Source: Arachidicoccus terrestris
Lineage (GTDB): Bacteria > Bacteroidota > Bacteroidia > Chitinophagales > Chitinophagaceae
DNA: 64,000 bases
Assembly (NCBI RefSeq): GCF_020042345.1
Contig: NZ_CP083387.1
Span: 4,092,001-4,156,000, forward strand
Direction of reading: 5' to 3'
A program made the position numbers and the translations under genes. The notes below the pieces were generated by a model. That model saw only the letters and a program-made list of their open reading frames with translations, was not told the DNA's origin and made no database searches. Below, in pieces: positions 43,078 through 52,492 of this stretch (positions within the stretch are counted from its first letter, which is position 1; each line of letters begins with the position of its first letter).

Positions 43078-44067
43078 CTATTTACCCGAAGGAACCGTGT
43101 GAAGAATCTGTTCTATTTTCGTTAATTCCTCTTGATCAAACTGCAGGTTATCCAGGCATTTCAAAGAATCTAATAACTGTTCGCTGCTGCTGGCGCCAAC
43201 CAAAACGGAAGTGATTCTAGGGTCTTTCAATAGCCAGCTGAGCGCCATTTGTGCAAGTGATTGACCCCGGTTGACAGCCAGTGCATTCAGATCATTTATC
43301 TGGCGAAGCCGGCTCTCAGTCAAGGCTTCTTTTTGTAAAAAGCCATGTGGCTTGGCAGCTCTTGAATTTTCCGGAATACCATGGAGATATTTATTGGTTA
43401 ACATTCCCTGGGCCAGTGGAGAAAATGGGATACATCCTACCCCATTTTTTTCCAGCGTATCCAGCAATCCGTCTTCTACCCACCTTTCAAACATGGAATA
43501 TTTAGGCTGGTGAATAACACAAGGTGTGCCAAGCTCTCTTAGAATCTTAAAGGCTTTTTCTGCAAGATCAGCCGGGTAGTTAGAGATACCTGCATAGAGC
43601 GCCTTTCCCTGACGGACTACCAAATCCAGTGTTCGCATTGTCTCTTCCAATGGGGTTTCGGGGTCAGGACGGTGATGATAGAAAATATCCACATATTCCA
43701 GCCCCATGCGTTTTAGGCTCTGATCCAGTGAAGCCACTAAATATTTTTTTGATCCCCAGTCGCCATAAGGACCAGCCCACATCGTATATCCTGCTTTAGT
43801 GGAAATGATCATTTCATCCCTGTATCCGGTAAAGTCAGATCTTAGTATCTTGCCAAAATTTTCCTCTGCTGATCCGGGTGGCGGTCCATAATTATTGGCC
43901 AGGTCAAAATGTGTAATTCCTTTATCAAAGGCCGTATGAAGCGTTTCTCTAAAGTGCTCATAGCGGTCGACAAATCCGAAATTATGCCATAAACCTAACG
44001 AAACAGCAGGCAATTTCAAGCCAGAGGAACCGCACCTTCGATATGTCATTTGTTCATATTTGCTCAT
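43078..44067 (-). CDS. Aldo/keto reductase of the YghZ/Gpr type
   Basis: The 329-residue NADPH-dependent reductase starts YRRCGSSGLKLPAVSLGLWHNFG, with catalytic Asp/Tyr in FDLANNYGPPPGSAEENFG (about 54-72), Lys in ISTKAGYTMW (about 92), and His in YVDIFYHHRPD (about 130). GPYGDWGSKKYL and the end SVLVGASSSEQLLD are typical of the E. coli YghZ group, which reduces L-glyceraldehyde 3-phosphate and methylglyoxal. It is upstream of the anchored Tpx gene; together they may deal with aldehyde and peroxide stress, which is inference from context. Confidence 0.92.
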   Translation of the reverse strand: MSKYEQMTYRRCGSSGLKLPAVSLGLWHNFGFVDRYEHFRETLHTAFDKGITHFDLANNYGPPPGSAEENFGKILRSDFTGYRDEMIISTKAGYTMWAGPYGDWGSKKYLVASLDQSLKRMGLEYVDIFYHHRPDPETPLEETMRTLDLVVRQGKALYAGISNYPADLAEKAFKILRELGTPCVIHQPKYSMFERWVEDGLLDTLEKNGVGCIPFSPLAQGMLTNKYLHGIPENSRAAKPHGFLQKEALTESRLRQINDLNALAVNRGQSLAQMALSWLLKDPRITSVLVGASSSEQLLDSLKCLDNLQFDQEELTKIEQILHTVPSGK

Positions 44068-44225
44068 GTGTATTTAATATTAATTGATAACATTGAATGG
44101 GAAAGTGAACATCTCGCTCTTGTCTCCATTTACTTCACAATAGTTCTTATTATTATAATAACGGCTAAAGTTAAGTGTTATTTTTGAATAGCAGAGATGT
44201 ACTTTGGAACAGTTGATAAATACAG

Positions 44226-44259
44226 ATCCCGGCACTTTGGTAAATCTAGATGCCGGGAT
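44226..44259 (-). terminator. Hairpin downstream of the GH2 gene
   Basis: ATCCCGGCA and TGCCGGGAT form a perfect 9-bp stem with a 16-nt loop 28 bp after the GH2 stop; the T-run on the minus strand is weak. Confidence 0.55.
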
Positions 44260-44286
44260 TGCTTACCTAGTTGTCAATTTTAAACC

Positions 44287-46161
44287 TTATTGCTTGTATA
44301 AAGGCGCGTGTATTGCATGCAGTTTTTCTGCAGGCATTTTTATGACTTTTCTGTCATATGTCATAATGCCATTGGTTTCTACTTCTACATCCGTGGTCTG
44401 TGTATAAACGGCGGCAGAAAGACCCAAAGGGATCAGTTTTTCAAGATGCTTAATTAATTGACCATAACGCTTGATCAGTTCGTCTTTGTTTTTAAAAGTC
44501 TGGTACCCCCAGTTGTCCTTTTGTTGCCAGGTATGTCCGGGTACCGGCAGGCCTAATCCTCCAAATTCACCTAGTACGAGCGCCATCCCGGATTTGCCAA
44601 ATACGGCAGGATCTGGCATGGCCGGATCCGGATAGTTATGGAGGTCGAAGAGATCTCCCACTTCAAAGAAGTTGCCACCGCTAGCGCTGTTGACAATCCT
44701 GGACGGGTCATACTGTTTAGTCCATTTAGTGATCTCCACCGTTTTGAATTGTCCCCAGGCTTCATTAAATGGTGTCCATACGACAATGCTTGGAAAATTA
44801 TAGGTCGCATCAATCATGGCTTTCCATTCTTTTCTGTAATAAGCTTCAGATTCAGCAGAGCGCTCTTTTTCTCTGTTATTCCCCGAAATCTTACCTGGCT
44901 GATTGTCCCAGGCATTGCCTCCAAGATCACCACTTGGCATATCCTGCCATACCAGCATTCCCAGGCTGTCACAATAGTAATACCAGCGGGCTGGCTCGAT
45001 CTTAATATGTTTACGGATCATATTAAACCCCATTTTCTTGGTTTCTGCAATATCAAAAAGCAAGGCTTCATCTGTCGGAGCAGTATACAAACCGTCGGGC
45101 CACCAGCCCTGATCCAGTGGGCCATATTGGAAGATGGGTTTATTATTGAGGCCCATGCGGGTAATGCCTTTGTCATCTTTGACAAGGGAAGACTTACGCA
45201 TAGCAAAATAGCTACTGGCGGCGTCAAGCGGCTTACCCTTTCTAATTAAGGTAATTTGTAATTGATATAAATGTGGATCAGACGGAGACCAGGTGCGCGG
45301 ATTGGAAATAGATATACTTCCTCCTTTCTGCGAGGCGGCATCGATGGTGGTCTCTCCTATTACTTGCCCTTTGTCCAGTGCCACAAACTTTACCTGATCG
45401 CCAACTGCAGGATCTACTATATTTGCTGCTACTTTCAGACTGGAAGCGTCAAGATCCGGCGTTTGTTTAGTGGAGGCGATATAGGTTTCAGGCACTTGTT
45501 CTGTCCAGACAGTCTGCCAGATACCTGTAACCGGTGTGTACCAGATACCGTTTGGCTTACTTACCTGCTTTCCGCGCGGTTGAGGACCTTCGTCTGTCGG
45601 ATCCCAAACCCGTATTGCGATCTGTTGTTTTTTCCCTTTTTGCAGATAGGGCGTGATATCAAAACTGAAGGGATCATAACCCCCTTCGTGCCGACCGACT
45701 TTCTGACCGTTCACGTATATATCGGCCCTCCAGTCAACAGCACCAAAGTGCAGTAATAATTTGTCTTTGCCTGAAGGCTTCTTTTGTTCAATGGTAGTTG
45801 CATACCATAAAGCCTGATCTTTGCCGACAGTCTTGGCAACTCCTGAAAGTGCAGATTCAACCGGGTAGGGCACCAGAATTTGACCGTCAAAATTCGTAGG
45901 CAGTCTTTGTTCAGTGGCAGCGGTAATGGCGTATTGCCATAATCCATTGAGGTTATTCCAATCACCTCTTTTCAACTGCGGCCTAGGATATTCCGGCAAG
46001 GGGGCCTTCGGGTTGACATCTGCGGCCCATTTGGTCATAATTTTGTCTGCTACAGGTTTGTAGTTTTGTGCGGAAATCGTCATACTACCCAGTAGTAAGC
46101 CAGCCATTGCCAGCCCAAGTTTAGAAACAGCTACGCCGACCGGCCCTTTTGTCTGAATCAT
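44287..46161 (-). CDS. Secreted glycoside hydrolase family 2 protein
   Basis: The 624-residue enzyme has a Sec signal (KLGLAMAGLLLGSMTISAQ). The GH2 sugar-binding jelly roll follows (LNGLWQYAITAATEQRLP, HFGAVDWRADIYVNGQKVGRHEGGYDPFSF), then an immunoglobulin-like domain (about 225-330), and a TIM barrel with the acid/base pair NE in WTPFNEAWGQF (about 470) and the nucleophile in LVLGEFGG (about 535). The family includes beta-galactosidases, beta-glucuronidases and beta-mannosidases, and the specificity cannot be read here. The barrel ends soon after, without the large C-terminal domains of LacZ. It is monocistronic. Confidence 0.92.
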   Translation of the reverse strand: MIQTKGPVGVAVSKLGLAMAGLLLGSMTISAQNYKPVADKIMTKWAADVNPKAPLPEYPRPQLKRGDWNNLNGLWQYAITAATEQRLPTNFDGQILVPYPVESALSGVAKTVGKDQALWYATTIEQKKPSGKDKLLLHFGAVDWRADIYVNGQKVGRHEGGYDPFSFDITPYLQKGKKQQIAIRVWDPTDEGPQPRGKQVSKPNGIWYTPVTGIWQTVWTEQVPETYIASTKQTPDLDASSLKVAANIVDPAVGDQVKFVALDKGQVIGETTIDAASQKGGSISISNPRTWSPSDPHLYQLQITLIRKGKPLDAASSYFAMRKSSLVKDDKGITRMGLNNKPIFQYGPLDQGWWPDGLYTAPTDEALLFDIAETKKMGFNMIRKHIKIEPARWYYYCDSLGMLVWQDMPSGDLGGNAWDNQPGKISGNNREKERSAESEAYYRKEWKAMIDATYNFPSIVVWTPFNEAWGQFKTVEITKWTKQYDPSRIVNSASGGNFFEVGDLFDLHNYPDPAMPDPAVFGKSGMALVLGEFGGLGLPVPGHTWQQKDNWGYQTFKNKDELIKRYGQLIKHLEKLIPLGLSAAVYTQTTDVEVETNGIMTYDRKVIKMPAEKLHAIHAPLYKQ

Positions 46162-46432
46162 ATTTCTTTTGTTTTGTTGTATTGGTTCTTTGTGTTTTTA
46201 ATAGTATTTCGCATCCAACGGGTAACATCGATTACCAGTTCAGGCAGTTAATTTACAACGTTTTTGGGATTGAGCGGCAAATTGAACTTGCCTTTAATAT
46301 TCGTTAGGAATCTGCGCGAGTTAAGCATTACAAGGTGGCTCCGAATGTTCAAAAAGTAAACTGTCCCGAAGGTAAATACACATAGGAAGATTATTTAAAA
46401 AGAAAAGCTGCATTATAATACACTGAATCCCC

Positions 46433-46440
46433 TATCTTTG
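46433..46440 (+). promoter_or_regulatory. -7 promoter element TATCTTTG for the C1 peptidase gene
   Basis: Exact TAnnTTTG match 109 bp before the ATG at 46550. The rest of the 388-bp gap between the divergent GH2 and peptidase genes shows nothing recognisable. Confidence 0.5.
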
Positions 46441-46549
46441 GAAACTGTTTTTATCCGGAAATGCAGCAAGCATACGGAAATGCAATGAAAATAACTTTTG
46501 AAAACGGATAGCTTATTCAGATTATTTTTTAAAACTAAGGACTGATTCA

Positions 46550-47764
46550 ATGAAATTTCTACCGATTAAAAGCATAGTCGCTACTACAGCAGTTGCGGTT
46601 TGCATGGGAATGCTGCCAACGGCACATGCTCAGACCGATCTGATCAATAAAGTAAATGAAAAACAAACGACCTTGGATGAGAAAGGTTATCATTTTACAG
46701 ACTTGATTAATCTGACCTATACACCCGTGGAAAATCAGGGGAATTCGGGTACCTGCTGGAGCTATTCCACCAATTCGTTTCTGGAAAGTGAGATGATCAA
46801 AAAAGGAAAAGAACCTGTGCATCTTTCCAAAATATTTACAGCCCGTTGTGTTTATCTGGAGAAGGCTGAAAATTATCTTAGAATGGATGGTAACCTTAAT
46901 TATGGTGATGGTGGTCAGGCACATGACGTAACCAATATGCTGGCCAAATACGGTACGCTGCCAGAGGCGAACTATACAGGGCTTACCAATGGCGCTACTG
47001 AGAATAATTTTGGACCCATGCAAAAAGAGATCCTGGATCATTTAAAAAGTTGGGTGGCTGCCCACGCCATCCCGGTTAACTGGAAGGATACCGTTAATCA
47101 AATCATGGATCAGCATTTGGGGAAGGTCCCGGCGAAATTCACGTATAAAGGCAAAACTTATACCCCAAAGAGCTTTGCCAGTGAGTATACTGGGCTGGAC
47201 GCTAAAGACTATGTAGAGATCATGTCACAAACCAATACGCCATATTGGCAAAAAGGCATGTTGATGGTGCCCGATAACTGGGCCTATATGAACAACTATG
47301 TTAACGTACCTTTGGAAGATTTAACTCAAATCATTGACGGAGCCCTAAAGAAAGGCTACACGGTGGAATGGGATACAGATTGTTCTGAACCGTATTTTAG
47401 CTGGCTGAATAGTGTGGCTATTGTGCCACAGGGCGCAGATACACTTAATTATAAAAGTGTAGATAAAGAGAAAATCAAAACATGGTTTACACAACCGTCA
47501 CCGGAAATGAAGATCAATGCTGACAACAGGCAAACCGCTTATAATAATAAGAGAACAACCGATGATCATTTGATGCATATTGTCGGCCTGGCTAAGGACC
47601 AGAACGGCAATGAGTTCTACATCGTCAAGAACTCCTGGGGAACCAAAAATGTATATAAAGGTTTTCTTTATGCCTCTAAGGCTTTTGTCAATTATAAAAC
47701 GGTGGCTATTATGGTAAATAAGAATGCGATAGCGCCAGAGCTTAGAAAGAAAATGGGCCTTTAA
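46550..47764 (+). CDS. Secreted C1 family peptidase (bleomycin hydrolase/aminopeptidase C-like)
   Basis: The 404-residue protein has a Sec signal (SIVATTAVAVCMGMLPTAHAQ). The papain-type active site is complete: the oxyanion Gln and catalytic Cys in VENQGNSGTCWSYSTNSFLES (about 63-83), His in DHLMHIVGLAKD (about 345) and Asn in YIVKNSWGTKN (about 362). The layout resembles bleomycin hydrolase (PepC), which is normally cytoplasmic and about 450 residues long; this one is exported. It stands alone and is followed by a bidirectional terminator. Confidence 0.92.
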   Translation: MKFLPIKSIVATTAVAVCMGMLPTAHAQTDLINKVNEKQTTLDEKGYHFTDLINLTYTPVENQGNSGTCWSYSTNSFLESEMIKKGKEPVHLSKIFTARCVYLEKAENYLRMDGNLNYGDGGQAHDVTNMLAKYGTLPEANYTGLTNGATENNFGPMQKEILDHLKSWVAAHAIPVNWKDTVNQIMDQHLGKVPAKFTYKGKTYTPKSFASEYTGLDAKDYVEIMSQTNTPYWQKGMLMVPDNWAYMNNYVNVPLEDLTQIIDGALKKGYTVEWDTDCSEPYFSWLNSVAIVPQGADTLNYKSVDKEKIKTWFTQPSPEMKINADNRQTAYNNKRTTDDHLMHIVGLAKDQNGNEFYIVKNSWGTKNVYKGFLYASKAFVNYKTVAIMVNKNAIAPELRKKMGL

Positions 47765-47795
47765 TGGATTAATTTAACAAGAAAGACAGTCAATT

Positions 47796-47844
47796 TGTTC
47801 AACAAAAAAAGCAGTCAGGCCGTTCTGCCTTTTTTTGTTGAACA
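47796..47844. terminator. Bidirectional terminator between the peptidase and MFS genes
   Basis: TGTTCAACAAAAAAAGCAG pairs with CTGCCTTTTTTTGTTGAACA (one extra base), 10-nt loop, with long A and T runs inside the arms, between convergent genes. Confidence 0.88.
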
Positions 47845-47851
47845 ATATATT

Positions 47852-49060
47852 TTACTGGCTTTTATCGGATTCGGGCAATGCCCTCCTGCCAAAGACATGG
47901 AGGAGCAACATCAGAACGGAAAGTGTCATCCCGCTAAGCGCTGTTCCCCACCATCCCCCGTAAAACCAGATATACCCACCTATCAAGGTGCCGAGTGAGC
48001 CGCCGATAAAGTACCAGACCATATATATCGTATTGATCCTGTTTCTGGCCGTCGGATTGCCCTGAAAGATGATCGCCTGATTGGTGATGTGAACGGATTG
48101 TACACCCCAGTCTAATAGAAAAGCGCCAATGATCAGACCAATCATACTTTTACCGGAAAATCCCAGCACAATCCATGATATCAGTACAATCAATATCCCT
48201 ATAATAATTAGTTTGTTTTTACTCATCCGGTCGCTGAGTCTTCCGACGTATGAAGCAACAATTGCCCCGGCGATCCCGACTAACCCCATCGCACCCGCTA
48301 CGTCGCTACCCATATGAAACGGCGCTCCTTCCAGAAGAAAAACGATCGTTGTCCAGAATACACTGAAACAGGCAAAGTCCAATGCGCCTCTAAAAGAGGC
48401 CAGCCGAAGATTGGCCTGCGTTCTGTATTGGGTAATAATGGATCTTAAAAGAGATGGATAGGAGCCCTTAAAATCAGGGTGAAGTTCTGGCAAATATCGA
48501 ACCAGGCAGAAAAAAAGCAGCGCAATCATTATTGCTGCAATATAGTAGATGGCCTGCCAGCCCCAGTGAGCGCCTATGTATCCGCTAAGTGTCCTAGATG
48601 CAAGAATACCCATCAATAGTCCAGACATGACGGTACCAATGGCTCGTCCCCGTTTATCATCAGAGGCCAGTTGTGCGGCCATCGGTACCAATAACTGTGC
48701 GATCACTGCTGTAAATCCGATCAGAAAGCTAAACAGTTTTAACTGAAAGGGGGTTTTTGCCAGTGCCATGCCGATCAAAGATGCGATAATAAAAGCAAAG
48801 TCGGATAAAATCAGTTTCTTGCGTTTTAGCTTATCACCCAACGGTACCACAAAGAACAATCCAAATGCGTAGCCGATCTGCGTAAGCATTGGAATGCTGC
48901 TGATTTGTAATTCAGATACCCCAAAATCTTTGGCCATTAGACCTAGCAACGGCTGATTATAGTAATTATTGGCGACGACCACACCGGTCGTTATGGACAT
49001 TAATAACAGCAATCGGGTGCTGAGCGTTTGCTCATCATGCCTGATACACGGCTGTTTCAT
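47852..49060 (-). CDS. Major facilitator superfamily transporter
   Basis: The 402-residue protein has about twelve hydrophobic helices in two halves. MFS marks are the loop between helices 2 and 3 (VVPLGDKLKRKKLIL, about 75-90), the motif-like SDDKRGRAIGTVMSGLLMGIL, and in the second half YVGRLSDRMSKNKLIIIG. The type resembles the YnfM/EmrD-like drug or sugar efflux group; the substrate is unknown. The gene is convergent with the peptidase gene and lies 59 bp after the GH20 gene in the same direction, so the two may be co-transcribed, which would suit export or uptake of an amino-sugar product. That link is inference. Confidence 0.9.
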   Translation of the reverse strand: MKQPCIRHDEQTLSTRLLLLMSITTGVVVANNYYNQPLLGLMAKDFGVSELQISSIPMLTQIGYAFGLFFVVPLGDKLKRKKLILSDFAFIIASLIGMALAKTPFQLKLFSFLIGFTAVIAQLLVPMAAQLASDDKRGRAIGTVMSGLLMGILASRTLSGYIGAHWGWQAIYYIAAIMIALLFFCLVRYLPELHPDFKGSYPSLLRSIITQYRTQANLRLASFRGALDFACFSVFWTTIVFLLEGAPFHMGSDVAGAMGLVGIAGAIVASYVGRLSDRMSKNKLIIIGILIVLISWIVLGFSGKSMIGLIIGAFLLDWGVQSVHITNQAIIFQGNPTARNRINTIYMVWYFIGGSLGTLIGGYIWFYGGWWGTALSGMTLSVLMLLLHVFGRRALPESDKSQ

Positions 49061-49119
49061 ATATGTTGATAAAGGTTCTTAGTGTTTAATAGATATTCTT
49101 TGCCTTCTTTTATAGCCTG

Positions 49120-51501
49120 TTATTTCAGCATTTCTGGCGTAACCGCTGTAGGTGTGGTCGCTCCCCGACCGCTGTAATCCAGGTTTAGCTTGTAGCCTCC
49201 TCCCCCTTCAATAAAATCCAGTTGGAAAAAGTGATGCCCTTTTTCCAGAGCGATCTGTCCGTTTTTTTCAATTGCTGAATGCAATCCGTCATTGTCTATA
49301 ACGGTCTTGTGGTCAATGGTCAGAACGGCACCGTCGTCGGCTGTCAGGTAGAAAGTGTAAATGCCGCTTTCGGGAATGGTAATAAGGCCTGTATAGCGCA
49401 GTCCAAACGCTCCGGCCGTTGCTTTTGCGTCGTCTACCGCTAAATCGGGTTGGTTCCATTTATTGGTTGGGGTTGCTTTGTTGAAATCTTTTACAGATTT
49501 AAATTGGCCAGCATAGTAGCTCACATTCAGTCCGGTGTAATTTCTTTTGACCATGACTGCCTGGCTTAAAGTTGTTTTTTGATAACGACAGCTATAGGTA
49601 TCTCCTTTATGTCCTTTCTGCGTAAAAGCGGCCAATTTAATTGTCATATTTTCTTTGATGACAAGAGGATGATCTAAAACAGGATCGCTTAACGCAGGCG
49701 TCTGCCCATTGACCGTATAGTGAATAGTCAGATCTTCCTTGGGAGGTTGTACATCCAGAATAGCACTGTCTAAAAAAGCATTGTTCTGTAAAATGCCCTC
49801 AATGTCAGGGAGCCGGTAATGGATATTCATCTTGTCCATACGCTTAAACTGATTGTTTAATCGGTGCATAAAAGAGCTGTCATCGGTCTTAGCCGTCCAT
49901 AATACTTCTGAGAGCGCCAGCATTCTTGGATATTCCATGTATTCCAGCCGGTTAGTGGTGGGTATATATTCTGTCCAGGAGTTGGCTTGGGCACCTAAGA
50001 TATTGGCGGCCTGCTGCTGATTGAGTCCTTTGGGTATCGGATTAAAATGGTATACATTCATCAGAGAGTTCTTATCAGGAGTCGCGTCAAAATATAAGGG
50101 ATTGCCTGGAGTCATAATGACTTTATTGCCTTGTCTGGCCGCGATAATGGGTGCATTGGGGACCCAGGAACGCCAGTACATGACATTCGCGGTGGGTGTA
50201 ACACCTCCTTCCAGAATCTCATCCCAGCCGATGAGTTTTTTGCCATGCCGGTTAAAGAATTTTTCCATGCGTCTGACAAAATAACTCTGTAATTGATTGA
50301 CTCCTTTCAGCCCTTCTTTTTTTAGCGTCAAGGCACATTCTGCAGAATTCTGCCAACTTTCCTTATTGACCTCATCGGCTCCAAGGTGCACATACTCGTA
50401 TGGGAATATATCAAAAATCTCCTTGTAGACATTTTCAGCAAAAGTATAGGTGGCTTCATTGCATGGACACATCGGGACAGAGAACCCCTTGCCGGTTTCA
50501 TGGCCGGCTGAGCAGGCCAGAAACGGATAAAGCCTGATAGCTGTTCTGGAGTGGCCTGGCATATCGATTTCCGGGATAATATCAATATGACGGGCGGCAG
50601 CATATGCGACCAGGTTTTTTAATTCTTTCTGGGTATAAAAGCCGCCATACATCATTTTGCCATGGATCAGTTTGAGGTGGCTGCTATCCAGATACATATC
50701 CGGGTCACCGGTTTCCCTTGCTCTTTTAATACAGGCGGAATCATGGGCGTCCAGCGTGCGCCAGGCGCCCTCACTGGTGAGTTTCGGATATTTTTTGATC
50801 TCAACGCGCCAGCCTTCGTCGTCGGTGAGATGTAAATGGAATTTATTGAATTTATACAGGGCCAGTCGGTCTACGAATTTTTTTAGATAGTCCATTGAGA
50901 AAAAGTGCCGGGAAACATCCAGGTGCATCCCTCTATAAGCATAAGTTGGAAAATCAAGGATATTAGCTGCAGGTATCGGAAGTGCTTGAGGGCGTCTATT
51001 CGACTCGATGGTGACAGGCAGCAATTGGCGGATCGTTTGTATGGCCCGGAATATACCTGCTTTGTCTTTTGCGGTTATATGAACGGAGTTCGGAGTAATA
51101 TCCAGCTGATAGCCTTCCGCATGGTCAAAAGTGGGGTCCAGCGCAAGCGCAATATAGTTATTGGCAGGTGCCTTGCCGGTTTCTTTTAAGGGTAATTGTA
51201 GAAGGTCTCTCAGGTCCCTGATCTCCACAGACAAGGTTTTACTATCTGCAATCAAACGGGTATCTTTATTAAATAAAAAATTGCCACTTGCCGGGGTTAA
51301 ACTCTGTGGATAAGGTATCAGGGGATAACGATTATCCAACTGACGGGGCTTAATGCCGTCCACAGGGGTCGCTGTCTGTGCTTTTACGGGAACAACAGCG
51401 ATGCTCAGGCAAAATAGTGTAAGTCCGGTGTACAAAGCTTTTGCTTTTTTACTTAAGCCTGGCTGATGTAAACGTTTGCGTTTAGGGGCTAAAATTTGCA
51501 T
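49120..51501 (-). CDS. Beta-N-acetylhexosaminidase, GH20, with PA14 domain
   Basis: The 793-residue secreted enzyme has a signal segment (ALYTGLTLFCLSIAVVPVKAQ), a GH20b N-terminal domain (about 55-175), and the GH20 barrel with YRGMHLDVSRHFFS, KFNKFHLHLTDDEGWRVEIK, DIIPEIDMPGH and the catalytic Asp-Glu in VHLGADEVNKESW (about 375). After the barrel comes a chitobiase C-terminal-like domain (IHYTVNGQTPALSDP), then a PA14 domain to the end (VSYYAGQFKSVKDF, GIYTFYLTADDGAVLTID), which likely binds carbohydrate. It removes terminal GlcNAc/GalNAc from glycans or chitin fragments. It lies upstream of the MFS gene. Confidence 0.95.
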   Translation of the reverse strand: MQILAPKRKRLHQPGLSKKAKALYTGLTLFCLSIAVVPVKAQTATPVDGIKPRQLDNRYPLIPYPQSLTPASGNFLFNKDTRLIADSKTLSVEIRDLRDLLQLPLKETGKAPANNYIALALDPTFDHAEGYQLDITPNSVHITAKDKAGIFRAIQTIRQLLPVTIESNRRPQALPIPAANILDFPTYAYRGMHLDVSRHFFSMDYLKKFVDRLALYKFNKFHLHLTDDEGWRVEIKKYPKLTSEGAWRTLDAHDSACIKRARETGDPDMYLDSSHLKLIHGKMMYGGFYTQKELKNLVAYAAARHIDIIPEIDMPGHSRTAIRLYPFLACSAGHETGKGFSVPMCPCNEATYTFAENVYKEIFDIFPYEYVHLGADEVNKESWQNSAECALTLKKEGLKGVNQLQSYFVRRMEKFFNRHGKKLIGWDEILEGGVTPTANVMYWRSWVPNAPIIAARQGNKVIMTPGNPLYFDATPDKNSLMNVYHFNPIPKGLNQQQAANILGAQANSWTEYIPTTNRLEYMEYPRMLALSEVLWTAKTDDSSFMHRLNNQFKRMDKMNIHYRLPDIEGILQNNAFLDSAILDVQPPKEDLTIHYTVNGQTPALSDPVLDHPLVIKENMTIKLAAFTQKGHKGDTYSCRYQKTTLSQAVMVKRNYTGLNVSYYAGQFKSVKDFNKATPTNKWNQPDLAVDDAKATAGAFGLRYTGLITIPESGIYTFYLTADDGAVLTIDHKTVIDNDGLHSAIEKNGQIALEKGHHFFQLDFIEGGGGYKLNLDYSGRGATTPTAVTPEMLK

Positions 51502-51632
51502 TGGAATAAATAGGTTCTTAATACTTGTTAGAAATAGTAGGATTATACTGTTTATAATTGGACATAAGTTGTTACAGCACTTCTTTTCGCAGGATGAATG
51601 CGGCCTTAAAAAAATGTTTAGAAACCTTGCTG

Positions 51633-52271
51633 CTAATCATTTGACCCGCCTTCTTTCAGGGACCGGACGAAGTCACGCCATGCAAATGGATTAAAGATAC
51701 CGGAAGTCGGAACCATACCTTTTGTTGCACCTCTTCTGAATTGCTCCCGGCTGTGTAAGTTGTAGATGGCATCGCCGTCCAGAGGCATATTACGCATTTC
51801 CTTCAGGAGGTTTCTGAGATTTAAATTCTCTCGTGCAATATCGGCGTTGGTTTTGACAATCGGCGCATATAGGAACATATATTTGAACTGCGCAGGTGTA
51901 GGCAACGGACTGACAATGGCCGTTGGCAAAAAGGCGGTGTCTTCGACCAGAACCGGAGAACTGAATAGCTGGGTGCCCGCCGTCTCCTTTGGGATCAGAA
52001 CAGTTGTAGATTTAAAGCCGATATAAGAAAATTCAATAGAGTCTCCGGGAGAAACGGCAATAGAATAAATACCGGCATCATTAGAAATCGTACCCCTATG
52101 GGTTCCCCTGATGTAAACACTGGCGCCGGGAAGTGCACTGCTATCACTGGTCTGGATAATACCGGAAAGCTGAATCACCTTCTGCTGTTGTGCTTTGGAA
52201 TTTTGGCTCAGCACCAGTACAAACAGTAAGATCAGTATAATATAAATATGTCGATATGTGTGTCGCCTCAT
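51633..52271 (-). CDS. Carboxypeptidase-regulatory-like domain protein
   Basis: The 212-residue protein begins with a signal peptide (YIILILLFVLVLSQNSKAQ). A CarboxypepD_reg-like beta sandwich follows at about 35-105 (IQLSGIIQTSDSSALPGASVYI, GTISNDAGIYSIAVSPGD, IEFSYIGFKSTTVLIP), the same module found at the start of SusC proteins. The remaining ~100 residues (NADIARENLNLRNLLKEM ... HSREQFRRGATKG) carry no motif I know. It is probably periplasmic or in the outer membrane. It stands alone and is divergent from mrp. The function is unknown. Confidence 0.82.
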   Translation of the reverse strand: MRRHTYRHIYIILILLFVLVLSQNSKAQQQKVIQLSGIIQTSDSSALPGASVYIRGTHRGTISNDAGIYSIAVSPGDSIEFSYIGFKSTTVLIPKETAGTQLFSSPVLVEDTAFLPTAIVSPLPTPAQFKYMFLYAPIVKTNADIARENLNLRNLLKEMRNMPLDGDAIYNLHSREQFRRGATKGMVPTSGIFNPFAWRDFVRSLKEGGSND

Positions 52272-52492
52272 TCTAATACTTTGCTAATGCGGTAGGGTAT
52301 GACTCTATGTAAGTTGACTGCCATGCCTACCGCCGTAAGTTTCAAAATTAATGAAATTCACTCAACCTCCGCGGCTTTAACGTAACATTAAACAGTCAGT
52401 TAGCTGTTTTGGTTCCAATTATTCGGGAAGTCCCTTGTAATGGGTTATTTTTGCATCCAGAAAATTATATACTATTAAAAATACATATAGAG

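Noticed and set aside
44638-45249. 203-codon frame antisense to the GH2 gene
   Set aside because: Longest antisense frame here, but the GH2 protein on the other strand has complete catalytic motifs and the frame reads unnaturally.
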